Source of the DNA: Candidatus Zixiibacteriota bacterium
GTDB taxonomy: Bacteria > Zixibacteria > MSB-5A5 > JAUVRN01
Assembly: GCA_030597645.1 (NCBI GenBank)
Contig: JAUVRN010000152.1
Coordinates: forward strand, 1 to 5,649
Direction: 5' to 3'
DNA: 5,649 nt
Both the position numbers and the translations under genes were made by a program. How positions within the stretch are numbered: the stretch's first letter is position 1; each line of letters begins with the position of its first letter. The notes under the pieces were generated by a model. That model was not told the origin of the DNA and searched no databases. It saw nothing but the letters and a program-made list of their open reading frames with translations. Shown piece after piece: positions 1 through 5,461 of the stretch.

Positions 1-111
1 AATCAGCTGACCGGCTCCGACGAACCGCAGCCCGAACTTCGGCAGACGCCCGCGGGTTCGCCGGGGCCCGCCGACTCCATCCCACCGGCCAACATCTTCG
101 AAGGGGGTTGA
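1..111 (+). CDS. C-terminal fragment of an unrecognised Pro/Gly-rich protein (partial, 5' end outside window)
   Basis: The frame starting at base 1 is open for 36 codons and ends at TGA 109-111. The peptide is rich in Pro, Gly, Glu, Gln and Asp (it includes GSDEPQPELRQ and ends IFEGG). It looks like a flexible, low-complexity C-terminal tail rather than a folded domain, so no family can be named. The evidence for coding is that about 28 of 36 codons end in G or C, like the other genes here, and that the stop lies 1 nt before the TTG start of the next gene in the same direction, a typical operon junction. Frame 3 is also open over this stretch, so the frame choice is likely rather than certain. 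Confidence 0.55.
   Translation, partial: NQLTGSDEPQPELRQTPAGSPGPADSIPPANIFEGG
101..107 (+). promoter_or_regulatory. Candidate ribosome binding site supporting the TTG start
   Basis: AAGGGGG sits five bases before TTG 113, inside the last codons of the upstream gene. It argues for translational coupling and for the TTG start. A competing GGAG at 115-118 would serve ATG 128 instead, so the start is not settled. Confidence 0.45.
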
Positions 112-112
112 T

Positions 113-352
113 TTGGAGTCGGACATCATGACCCTGGAAGAGGTGGCGCGGTATCTGAAAGTCAAGCCTCAGACGATCTACACCTGGGCCCAGGCCAAAC
201 GGATACCTGCGGCCAAGCTGGGGAAGGAGTGGCGCTTCAAGAAATCCATTATCGACGAGTGGATCGTTTCGCACATGGACGAGAAGTTCAGCGACATCAT
301 CGAGCGGCAGCGAGGCCGCACAGGCGGGCAGGGAAGCCAGGAAACGGTCTAG
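113..352 (+). CDS. Small excisionase-type helix-turn-helix DNA-binding protein
   Basis: This 79-aa protein has the fold of the excisionase/HTH_17 family, a MerR-like winged helix. A first helix (TLEEVARYL, residues 7-15) is followed by a turn (KVKP) and a recognition helix (QTIYTWAQA, 20-28). A wing follows (IPAAKLGKEWRF, 31-42) and then a closing helix (SIIDEWI, 45-51). The last 25 residues are charged and probably disordered. Family members bind DNA, usually as transcription factors; many such chromosomal proteins are called 'excisionase' only by homology, and no integrase or att site is seen here. Two starts are possible: TTG 113, with AAGGGGG five bases upstream, or ATG 128, with GGAG nine bases upstream. 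The domain is intact with either. The gene follows the upstream stop by 1 nt (probable operon). Its TAG stop overlaps the stop of the convergent radical SAM gene. Its target is unknown. Confidence 0.88.
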   Translation: MESDIMTLEEVARYLKVKPQTIYTWAQAKRIPAAKLGKEWRFKKSIIDEWIVSHMDEKFSDIIERQRGRTGGQGSQETV

Positions 353-1263
353 GCGCCGCTCGCTGTGCCCGGCTCTCCGTACATCTGATCGGGTCCGAGG
401 ATGTCGGGGAAGCGGGTACGCAGCGCTTTGCGCGTCTCATAGCAGAGGTGACACTCATCGGCGTACTCGGGCTCCACGGGGACCTGGTACCGCCGGGCCA
501 GCTCCGCCGGACCACCGGCGAGTATCGGACCGACGATGGGATGGGTCACCGGGTCGTAGGTCGCACACATTTCGGCCAGCGAGTTTTCGAACACATTCCC
601 GAGTGAGACCCCCTGGCACACGTGCACATGGCCCAGCGGATCGATATGCACCCGGCCGGGATCGGTGAGATCCTCGTGCGAACACTCGTCGAAGTCTCGC
701 CAGGGAAACTTGGGTGCGGCTCCGGCCAGCTTCTCCACGGCCCGGCCGCGGTACATGACGGCGGACTCGCCGCCGGGTAATTTGCCCACCGACTCCTGCA
801 CGCCCTCCTCCACCGGGGATGCGATACAAATCACGCCGAGGGGGATGCCGAGCTTCTTTGCCGCAACCGCCACGTTCTTCGATTGCGGGCTCTGCTTTTC
901 GTCATAGTGAAACAGGTCGCTGGAGATTGAAAGGTCTTCGATCAGACCGGCGAAGGGGCGCAGGTTCTCGAGCGCATCCTCCTCCGATGTGGCCCAGTAA
1001 GAATTGGATACGAGGCCTACGCGGAAACCGGATCCGACGGCCAGTTGCACGCCCTTGAGCAGGGCCGCGTAGTAAAGAAACGGCTCGCCGCCCTCGAAGT
1101 AGATCCACTCCACGCTGCCCAGCTCCTTAGACTGCTGGAGGATCGTGCGAACGGTCTCCAGCGTCATCGTGGCGGACTGTCTGGGGCTGCTCCAGACGAA
1201 GCAGTGGTCGCATTCGAAGTTGCACGCGTAGCTGAGCAGCAGGTGAACGCCCGAGAGTCTCAT
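349..1263 (-). CDS. Uncharacterised radical SAM protein with SPASM-like C-terminal cysteines
   Basis: From ATG 1263 the protein has 304 aa. CNFECDHC (residues 14-21) is the CX3CX2C motif holding the radical SAM [4Fe-4S] cluster. FEGGEP (56-61) is the SAM-binding GGE motif. SISSDLFH (112-119) lies on a later barrel strand. The C-terminal part has Cys194, then DPLGHVHVCQ (208-217, a G-X4-C with Cys216), Cys233 and CHLC (271-274). The C...G-X4-C...CX2C order recalls SPASM/Twitch auxiliary-cluster domains but lacks the full SPASM cysteine set, so one extra cluster is the likelier outcome. The fold predicts reductive SAM cleavage and radical chemistry. The substrate is unknown, and I see no precursor peptide, carrier or partner maturase beside it. 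An in-frame GTG at 1359 would add 32 residues. I prefer ATG 1263 because the Cys motif then begins at residue 14 and GGGGG lies five bases upstream, whereas the GTG has no visible RBS. The stop overlaps the convergent HTH gene at CTAG. The gene follows gmhB on the same strand. Confidence 0.9.
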   Translation of the reverse strand: MRLSGVHLLLSYACNFECDHCFVWSSPRQSATMTLETVRTILQQSKELGSVEWIYFEGGEPFLYYAALLKGVQLAVGSGFRVGLVSNSYWATSEEDALENLRPFAGLIEDLSISSDLFHYDEKQSPQSKNVAVAAKKLGIPLGVICIASPVEEGVQESVGKLPGGESAVMYRGRAVEKLAGAAPKFPWRDFDECSHEDLTDPGRVHIDPLGHVHVCQGVSLGNVFENSLAEMCATYDPVTHPIVGPILAGGPAELARRYQVPVEPEYADECHLCYETRKALRTRFPDILGPDQMYGEPGTASGA

Positions 1264-1326
1264 GATGGCCCCCAACTCTCCCGGTGAGAGGTCTGGATGG
1301 TAGATGCAAGCGCGTCGCCCCGCCGC

Positions 1327-1339
1327 ATCACTTTGTGAT
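1327..1339. promoter_or_regulatory. 13-bp perfect palindrome in the leader of the radical SAM gene
   Basis: ATCAC-TTT-GTGAT is a perfect 5-3-5 inverted repeat lying 64 bases before ATG 1263 and just downstream of the candidate promoter at 1342-1370. The size fits a dimeric regulator's operator. If translation began at GTG 1359 it would fall inside the coding sequence. No specific regulator can be assigned. Confidence 0.3.
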
Positions 1340-1341
1340 AC

Positions 1342-1370
1342 AGGATAGTTACCCTGCACGGCGTGAGCAA
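1342..1370 (-). promoter_or_regulatory. Weak candidate sigma70-type promoter for the radical SAM gene
   Basis: On the minus strand, TTGCTC (1370-1365, three of six consensus bases) and TATCCT (1347-1342, four of six) are separated by 17 bases. It lies in the gap between gmhB and ATG 1263, directly before the palindrome at 1327-1339. The match is weak, and readthrough from gmhB is an equally good explanation for expression. Confidence 0.22.
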
Positions 1371-1396
1371 CGAGAAGCGCGCGGACGATGTCGCAG

Positions 1397-1978
1397 TTAT
1401 GTGCGGCGGCGTCGCGTGAGAATCCAGTCCACGGCGGTCACGATGCTCGGGACGATGATGGCTGCCCTGGGAGCTCCCGGCCGTCCCAGGTTGAACTCCG
1501 AGTCGCGGCCGTAACCTGTCCGTACCAGCACGCCCGGTGCGCCGAGGCGATTGGCCAGCCCCATGTCATCGAGCTTGTCGCCTACCACATAGGCGTGGTG
1601 CAGGTCGAGGTCGAGCACCGACGCGGCTTCGTGGGCCATGCCGGTGTATGGTTTGCGACACGCGCACAGGCCTCCGTACGGAGAATCGTGGGCATCGGGC
1701 AGATGCGGACAGTAGTACATACCTGCCAATGTGACGTCCTCGGCCGCGAGCAGTTCGCGAACACGGTGATTGACCTCTTCCACCGTGGCCAGCGAGAACA
1801 TCCCTCGCGCCACGCCGCTCTGATTGGAAAGAACGACGACCGCGTATCGAGCGTCGGTCAGTCGGCGAATGCTCTCTGCGGCGCCCTCGATCAGCGCGAC
1901 CTGCGCGGGGTCGGCCAGGTAGCCGCGCTCCTCGATCAGGGTGCCGTCCCGATCCAGGAAGACGACGGGTGTGCTCAC
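1397..1978 (-). CDS. gmhB: D-glycero-D-manno-heptose 1,7-bisphosphate 7-phosphatase (HAD family)
   Basis: This 193-aa cytoplasmic HAD phosphatase removes the C7 phosphate of heptose 1,7-bisphosphate on the way to nucleotide-activated heptose for LPS core or other glycans. Motif I is FLDRDGTL (7-14), with Asp9 as nucleophile and Asp11 as acid/base. Motif II is Ser51 in LSNQSGVARG. Lys109 follows the zinc loop, and VVGDKLDDM (131-139) is motif IV. The zinc loop CPH (90-92) ... CAC (105-107) has the C-X-H...C-X-C pattern and spacing typical of GmhB, separating it from the related histidinol phosphatase only at the level of context. Length matches the family (about 180-200 aa). The start is GTG 1978, whose GTGA overlaps the stop of the upstream glycosyltransferase gene; GGAG lies eight bases before it. 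A longer start near 2074 would add an unrelated basic tail copied from the neighbour's frame. The partner genes gmhA, hldA/hldE and hldD/gmhD are not in the window. Confidence 0.93.
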   Translation of the reverse strand: MSTPVVFLDRDGTLIEERGYLADPAQVALIEGAAESIRRLTDARYAVVVLSNQSGVARGMFSLATVEEVNHRVRELLAAEDVTLAGMYYCPHLPDAHDSPYGGLCACRKPYTGMAHEAASVLDLDLHHAYVVGDKLDDMGLANRLGAPGVLVRTGYGRDSEFNLGRPGAPRAAIIVPSIVTAVDWILTRRRRT

Positions 1979-3042
1979 GCCAGCGTCTCCAGGGCTTCGT
2001 TGACCACCTTGCCCTCGGACAGTAGCTCGGCCATAGTCTCCGCCACCTTGATGGGTTCGATTCGTTCCAGGCAAAACCGGCGCTTCTGATAGCAGGGTCG
2101 CTCACCGAGCATGGAGCAGGGTGAGCAATGGGCGTATCCGAAGAAGATGCGATTGCGCGGGCCCTGTGGCGTGAAGCCAAGGCTTGGATGTGTCGGGCCG
2201 AAGAGCGCCACGGTAGGTACCGACAGCGCAGCCGACAGGTGCATGAGACCGGAGTCGTTGGCCAGAAACACGTCGCAGTGTTCCACGAGCGCCCCCACGC
2301 GCTGCAACGGCAGTCCGCAGTACACGACTGTGTGCACGTGAGGAATCATGGCCGCGATCTTTTCGAGAAGGCGTCGCTCGGGTGCGGAACCAAAGAGGAA
2401 CACCCGTGCGCGTTCACGCTCGGCCACCCGCGCCAGGCAGTCCGCAAAGAGTGAAACCGGCCAGCGTTTGGTTGGCCAGCGCGCACCCGGGTGCGCACCG
2501 ACCGTTGTGAACACGCTCCGGCGTTGCGTGCGCCGCGATTCTGCCGCAGCCCATGCACGTGCCGCAGTGGACAGTCGGATTTCCGGCGTCCGTGTGCGCA
2601 CGTCGGTTTTGACCCGGGCGAGTGCGGCATTGAAGCGATCGACCTTGGGCGGGAGCGGTCGCGCGAACCGCTTGAAGTATACCAGCTTCATCCGGGCCCA
2701 GGTCATTCGGGCATGGTGGGCGCGGCGACGGGCTCGCAGTTGTCGGGCGAGCAGGCGGCTGGCTATGCTTCCCTGTAGATCGATCACGGCGTCGAATCGC
2801 TCATCGGCAAGGGCGCGGGCTGCGGCCCGTGTGCCTGGCAGCCCATCCCGGTCGAGCAATCCGCCTGTCGCCACCACCCGGTCGACATCGGGATCGGCGT
2901 AAAACAGTTCGTCATACGGTCTGCGGGTGACCAACGTGATACGGCAATCGGGATACGCGAGGTGCAGATTGCGAATGACGGGCGTAATCAAAATCAGATC
3001 GCCCAGCGAGTCGAACCGGATCAGCGCGAAGTGTTCACTCAT
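1975..3042 (-). CDS. Glycosyltransferase family 9, heptosyltransferase-like
   Basis: This 355-aa GT-B fold enzyme is predicted to transfer heptose (or a related sugar) from ADP-heptose to an LPS-type acceptor at the inner face of the cytoplasmic membrane. The N-terminal domain opens with ALIRFDSLGDLILITP (6-21), carrying the R-x-D-x-x-GD motif with Asp11 as the likely catalytic base. The C-terminal domain has GAHPGARWPTKRWP (182-195) and the signature NDSGLMHLSAAL (262-273) followed by PTVALFGPTHP (276-286), which forms the donor site. Cysteines at 306, 309, 317 and 324 are of a kind seen in other heptosyltransferases. Length is normal. The start is ATG 3042: ATGA overlaps the uppP stop and no Shine-Dalgarno is visible, so reinitiation after uppP is likely. 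The in-frame extension to 3192 lies inside uppP and is discarded. Acceptor specificity (WaaC, WaaF, WaaQ or other) cannot be read from sequence alone. Confidence 0.92.
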   Translation of the reverse strand: MSEHFALIRFDSLGDLILITPVIRNLHLAYPDCRITLVTRRPYDELFYADPDVDRVVATGGLLDRDGLPGTRAAARALADERFDAVIDLQGSIASRLLARQLRARRRAHHARMTWARMKLVYFKRFARPLPPKVDRFNAALARVKTDVRTRTPEIRLSTAARAWAAAESRRTQRRSVFTTVGAHPGARWPTKRWPVSLFADCLARVAERERARVFLFGSAPERRLLEKIAAMIPHVHTVVYCGLPLQRVGALVEHCDVFLANDSGLMHLSAALSVPTVALFGPTHPSLGFTPQGPRNRIFFGYAHCSPCSMLGERPCYQKRRFCLERIEPIKVAETMAELLSEGKVVNEALETLA

Positions 3043-3842
3043 CGGCCGAAGTACTTGAGTGCCCAGATTCCAACAATCCAGCACCAGATGCCGAACAGGG
3101 CAAATCTGTTTCGAATCAGTGCGCGAATCAACAGCGGCACGGCAAAGTAACCGGACACCAGAGCCACCACGAATCCTACGATGAGGGGCCATAGGCGCTG
3201 GACGTCCAGGGCCACACTGTGTTCCGCAACATCAAAAACCTGCAGAAGAAAGGCGCCGCCAATCGCAGGCAGGGACAGCAAGAACGAATACCGCGCCGCC
3301 TGCTCCCGCTCGACGCCCCCCCAGATGCCGGTGGCAATCGTGGCACCTGATCTCGAGATGCCCGGCAGGATGGCGACGGCCTGGGCGACACCGATCAGGA
3401 ATGCCGTCGCTGCAGATACGGAACGCCGGGTCGCCGCGATGGATGCCGTAGAAAAGAGGAGCGCTCCCGTGGCCATCAGACGCATGCCGGCTCCCGCTCC
3501 GTCGGAAAACGTAGCTTCGAGCTGAGCCCGGAACAACAGACCCACCACGGCCGCCGGAATCGACCCGAGCATGATCAGGCCCAACCATCGCCGAGTCGAC
3601 ATGCCGGCACATGTGGATGGAGTCCCGGTGATGGCGCCTTTGAAGATGGCCAGGATGTCGTGGCGGTAGTACGCCACCACGGCCAACAGCGTCGCCAGGT
3701 GTACGGTGACTTCGAACAGCAGGTCCCGAGGAATCGTCTCCCAGTACGCGCGCATCAGTACCAGATGGCCCGAACTGGACACCGGCAGGAACTCCGTCAG
3801 TCCCTGCAGCAGACCGAGTATGGCTGCCTGCCAGATCGACAT
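3039..3842 (-). CDS. uppP: Undecaprenyl-diphosphatase UppP (BacA family)
   Basis: This 267-aa integral membrane enzyme dephosphorylates undecaprenyl diphosphate, recycling the lipid carrier used for peptidoglycan, O-antigen and other glycans; it can confer bacitracin tolerance. The first signature, LLQGLTEFLPVSSSGH (11-26), contains Glu17, the Ser22-24 run and His26. The second, LPGISRSGATIATG (159-172), contains Ser163 and Arg164. These form the inverted-repeat active site. Hydrophobic stretches span roughly residues 43-58, 86-104, 122-137, 144-160, 186-202, 219-238 and 248-264. Length is typical. The start is fixed by an in-frame TAA at 3846-3848, six bases before ATG 3842, and by the first motif lying near the N-terminus. 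No clear Shine-Dalgarno is present. Its stop overlaps the GT9 start by 4 bases, making it the head of a carrier/heptose cassette. The barrel gene ends 52 bp upstream and may be cotranscribed. Confidence 0.95.
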   Translation of the reverse strand: MSIWQAAILGLLQGLTEFLPVSSSGHLVLMRAYWETIPRDLLFEVTVHLATLLAVVAYYRHDILAIFKGAITGTPSTCAGMSTRRWLGLIMLGSIPAAVVGLLFRAQLEATFSDGAGAGMRLMATGALLFSTASIAATRRSVSAATAFLIGVAQAVAILPGISRSGATIATGIWGGVEREQAARYSFLLSLPAIGGAFLLQVFDVAEHSVALDVQRLWPLIVGFVVALVSGYFAVPLLIRALIRNRFALFGIWCWIVGIWALKYFGR

Positions 3843-3894
3843 GAATTACGCGGCGGCCAGGGCCACCGTGCTCCGCGACATGCGGGTGACCGGG

Positions 3895-4527
3895 TCAGGG
3901 CAGTTGATATTGCGCACCCGCGTAGAATCCCGTGCCCGTATCCTCGATCACGATCTCACCAAAGATAGACGTGTACCCCGACAGACCGTATTCGACGCCG
4001 CCGGCGAAACCGATGTCGAAGTCATCGGTGCTCGTGCCCGCAAACTCAACCCGGTGCAGTCGGAGCCCCAGACGGGCATAAGGCGACAGCGGTTTACCAC
4101 TGGAGAGCGCGTACTCCCTGGAGACCAGGATGTACCCGCCGAAGTACCAATTGGTTACGTCACTCGCCCGGAAATAGGTCACGTCCGGTCCCAGCGAGAG
4201 GTCGATCGGATCCTGGAGATAGATGTCCAGGATCTGGATCTTGAGATCGGCATTGAGCGCGAGACTGCTCCCGCCCGGCGAGTTGAAGTCGACGTACGCG
4301 GCCTTGGCGCCCATGTCGAGTGAGGAAGCCACACCCAGTCTGAACTGACCCGTGAGGGCGACAAAGTCGCCTGTGATGCCGACGTACCCGCCGACTTTCT
4401 GGGCACCCACCTCCTCGACGGCGGCCGTGGACATGGTCCCCAGTAGCTGGGCGGATGCAGGCGCAGCGGTCAGTATGATCCATGGCAGGGCAAGCGCCAA
4501 AAACCCCGCCAAGAGCTTGCGCATCAT
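3895..4527 (-). CDS. Secreted small beta-barrel outer-membrane protein (function unknown)
   Basis: This 210-aa protein starts with a clear Sec signal peptide: MMRK, a hydrophobic core over residues 5-20 and an ASA site, so cleavage is likely after Ala26. The mature part alternates polar and hydrophobic residues in about ten amphipathic segments rich in Gly, Tyr and Phe, such as KVGGYVGITGDF, LTGQFRLGVA, NWYFGGYILV, YARLGLRLHRVEF and FYAGAQYQLP. That is the pattern of a small porin-like or OmpA/OmpW-like barrel, but I recognise no specific family. The last residues are YQLP, not the usual terminal aromatic, which weakens the BamA-signal argument slightly. The start is secure: ATG 4527 follows AGGGGGG with a 6-base gap, and an in-frame TGA (4540-4542) prevents a longer form; ATG 4524 is the only close alternative. 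A fair promoter lies at 4577-4606. Possible roles (permeability, adhesion, envelope integrity) are guesses. Confidence 0.8.
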   Translation of the reverse strand: MMRKLLAGFLALALPWIILTAAPASAQLLGTMSTAAVEEVGAQKVGGYVGITGDFVALTGQFRLGVASSLDMGAKAAYVDFNSPGGSSLALNADLKIQILDIYLQDPIDLSLGPDVTYFRASDVTNWYFGGYILVSREYALSSGKPLSPYARLGLRLHRVEFAGTSTDDFDIGFAGGVEYGLSGYTSIFGEIVIEDTGTGFYAGAQYQLP

Positions 4528-4533
4528 AAAGGA

Positions 4534-4540
4534 CCCCCCT
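4534..4540 (-). promoter_or_regulatory. Ribosome binding site of the beta-barrel gene
   Basis: On the minus strand, AGGGGGG ends six bases before ATG 4527. It is the clearest Shine-Dalgarno among the leftward genes and decides the start, together with the in-frame TGA at 4540-4542. Confidence 0.65.
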
Positions 4541-4576
4541 CAGATAATGCGTGTTAGCCGGCTCTGGTCCGCGGAG

Positions 4577-4606
4577 ACGATAACGCGTCCACGAGCCGTT
4601 AGTCAA
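4577..4606 (-). promoter_or_regulatory. Candidate sigma70-type promoter for the beta-barrel gene
   Basis: On the minus strand, TTGACT (4606-4601, five of six consensus bases) and TATCGT (4582-4577, four of six) are 18 bases apart. They lie in the 143-bp gap after the ZIP gene, which would give a leader of roughly 43 nt containing the ribosome binding site. This could start a transcript running through uppP, the GT9 gene and gmhB. Confidence 0.45.
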
Positions 4607-4670
4607 TGCCCCATTTGATACGCGGGAACAGGTGCCGGGATCCATGTGCTGGCGGAACAGGCAGCGGACT

Positions 4671-5405
4671 TCAATGCTGTATGTAGTGTACCAGCTGCTC
4701 GGTCAGATAGAAAGCCGCCACCCCTGCAAAGGAGAGCAGGGACCAGCGGATGCCGCGCTCCCGGTTGACCTCGGGCATCAGGTCGGTCGCCGAGACGTAG
4801 AGCGCTACACCAGCCGACAGCGCCAGTGCGGGCCCCGCCCACCCGCTCATCAACGATACGGCCAGTGTCCCCACCACGGTGGCCACGGCCAGCGCAATGA
4901 CGGCGCCTGTCGCCGCCCGCGTCGTCTGATGGGACGCGAGCGCGAGGGACGCGAGCGTGAAGCCGTCCGGCAGCTTGTGCAGGGCGATGGCCAGGAACAG
5001 CAGCCACCCGAGCCGGGCGTCGATGACGAAGCCCGATCCGATGGCGGCGCCGTCAAAGAACGAGTGCACCACCATGCCCACGGTGGCGGCGAGGAATGAC
5101 TGGCGCCCCAGCGATTCGCTCTCGCCGTGCTTCTCCTCGCCGAAATGGAAGTGCGGTACGATCGTGTGCTCAAACACGTGCGTCAGCAGGTAACCGGCCA
5201 GGATCAGGAGCACCGCCGTTCTGCCCATGACCTCGTAACTTTCGGGGACCATGGCCAGGAGCGTCGCCGCCAGGAGGAACCCGGCTCCGAAGGCCAGGAA
5301 AGACCTCAGCCAGACTGTACGATGACGGATGTGTCGGGTGACAAACAGGCCCCCTGCCAGCGTGGCCATGGCGGCCAACAGCGACAGCAGCAGGGCAAGT
5401 ATCAT
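4671..5405 (-). CDS. ZIP family divalent metal transporter
   Basis: This 244-aa inner-membrane protein has about eight hydrophobic segments. It carries the ZIP signature helices: HSFFDGAAIGSGF (114-126) is the TM4 metal motif and HKLPDG (143-148) the TM5 motif. Other marks are MVPES (52-56) in TM2, the loop HFHFGEEKHGE (85-95) between TM3 and TM4, rich in His and Glu and a likely cytosolic metal-binding loop, and ATDLMPE (206-212) in TM6. ZIPs move Zn, Fe, Mn or other divalent ions into the cytoplasm; the metal here cannot be told. Compared with the usual HNxPEG/HExPEG motifs, Asn is Ser115, both Glu are Asp (118, 147) and the second-position acid of TM5 is Lys144. The start is bounded by an in-frame TAG (5418-5420) 12 bases before ATG 5405, and no Shine-Dalgarno is visible. 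The gene ends 143 bp before the barrel gene and probably forms its own unit. Confidence 0.92.
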   Translation of the reverse strand: MILALLLSLLAAMATLAGGLFVTRHIRHRTVWLRSFLAFGAGFLLAATLLAMVPESYEVMGRTAVLLILAGYLLTHVFEHTIVPHFHFGEEKHGESESLGRQSFLAATVGMVVHSFFDGAAIGSGFVIDARLGWLLFLAIALHKLPDGFTLASLALASHQTTRAATGAVIALAVATVVGTLAVSLMSGWAGPALALSAGVALYVSATDLMPEVNRERGIRWSLLSFAGVAAFYLTEQLVHYIQH

Positions 5406-5414
5406 AGCGGCGGC

Positions 5415-5443
5415 AAGCTAGCGGTGGCTCGCGCAGGCGTCAA
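5415..5443 (-). promoter_or_regulatory. Candidate promoter of the ZIP gene, possibly giving a near-leaderless mRNA
   Basis: On the minus strand, TTGACG (5443-5438, five of six) and TAGCTT (5420-5415, three of six) are separated by exactly 17 bases. Transcription would begin around 5408, only a few bases before ATG 5405. That agrees with the absence of a Shine-Dalgarno, but the -10 match is poor. Confidence 0.35.
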
Positions 5444-5461
5444 GGCACGGTTGCCGTGCCT
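5443..5461. promoter_or_regulatory. 19-bp perfect palindrome abutting the ZIP gene's -35 box (possible operator)
   Basis: AGGCACGG-TTG-CCGTGCCT is a perfect 8-3-8 inverted repeat. Its left edge shares one base with the candidate -35 of the ZIP gene, the placement of an operator. The 19-bp size is like that of DtxR/MntR-type metalloregulator sites, but the bases do not match those consensus sequences. It could also fold as an RNA hairpin (no T-run follows on either strand, so an intrinsic terminator is unlikely). Confidence 0.45.

Noticed and set aside
113..352. Interpretation of the 'excisionase' domain as a sign of a prophage or integrative element
   Set aside because: No integrase, transposase, direct repeat or att-like sequence is visible, and the neighbours are chromosomal housekeeping or envelope genes.
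318..368. GCACAG ... CTGTGC inverted pair flanking the convergent stop codons as a bidirectional terminator
   Set aside because: A 6-bp stem with a 39-base loop and no T-run is not a credible terminator.
1979..2074. In-frame 32-residue N-terminal extension of GmhB
   Set aside because: It lies inside the GT9 gene, is not family-like, and GTG 1978 has both an RBS and a GTGA overlap.
1388..2089. A 233-codon open frame on the plus strand opposite gmhB
   Set aside because: It is antisense to a gene with every HAD/GmhB motif. Its translation resembles no protein family, and such mirror frames are expected in GC-rich DNA.
2348..2902. A 184-codon Arg/Ser/Ala-rich open frame on the plus strand opposite the glycosyltransferase
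   Set aside because: The composition is that of an antisense frame of a high-GC gene, with no motif, RBS or domain.
3043..3192. In-frame 50-residue N-terminal extension of the GT9 protein
   Set aside because: It lies inside uppP, and the conserved GT9 N-terminus starts right after Met at 3042, where the ATGA overlap gives a natural start.
3846..3881. An 11-codon ORF on the minus strand just upstream of uppP (possible leader peptide)
   Set aside because: It has no ribosome binding site and no regulatory codon run or attenuator hairpin. Its TAA is useful only in bounding the uppP start.
3887..3897. Short palindrome TGACC-G-GGTCA at the end of the barrel gene
   Set aside because: It is only 5-bp arms, includes the stop codon and has no T-run, so chance is sufficient.
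3706..4323. A 205-codon plus-strand open frame across the uppP/barrel junction
   Set aside because: It covers parts of two convincingly identified leftward genes and shows no recognisable domain.
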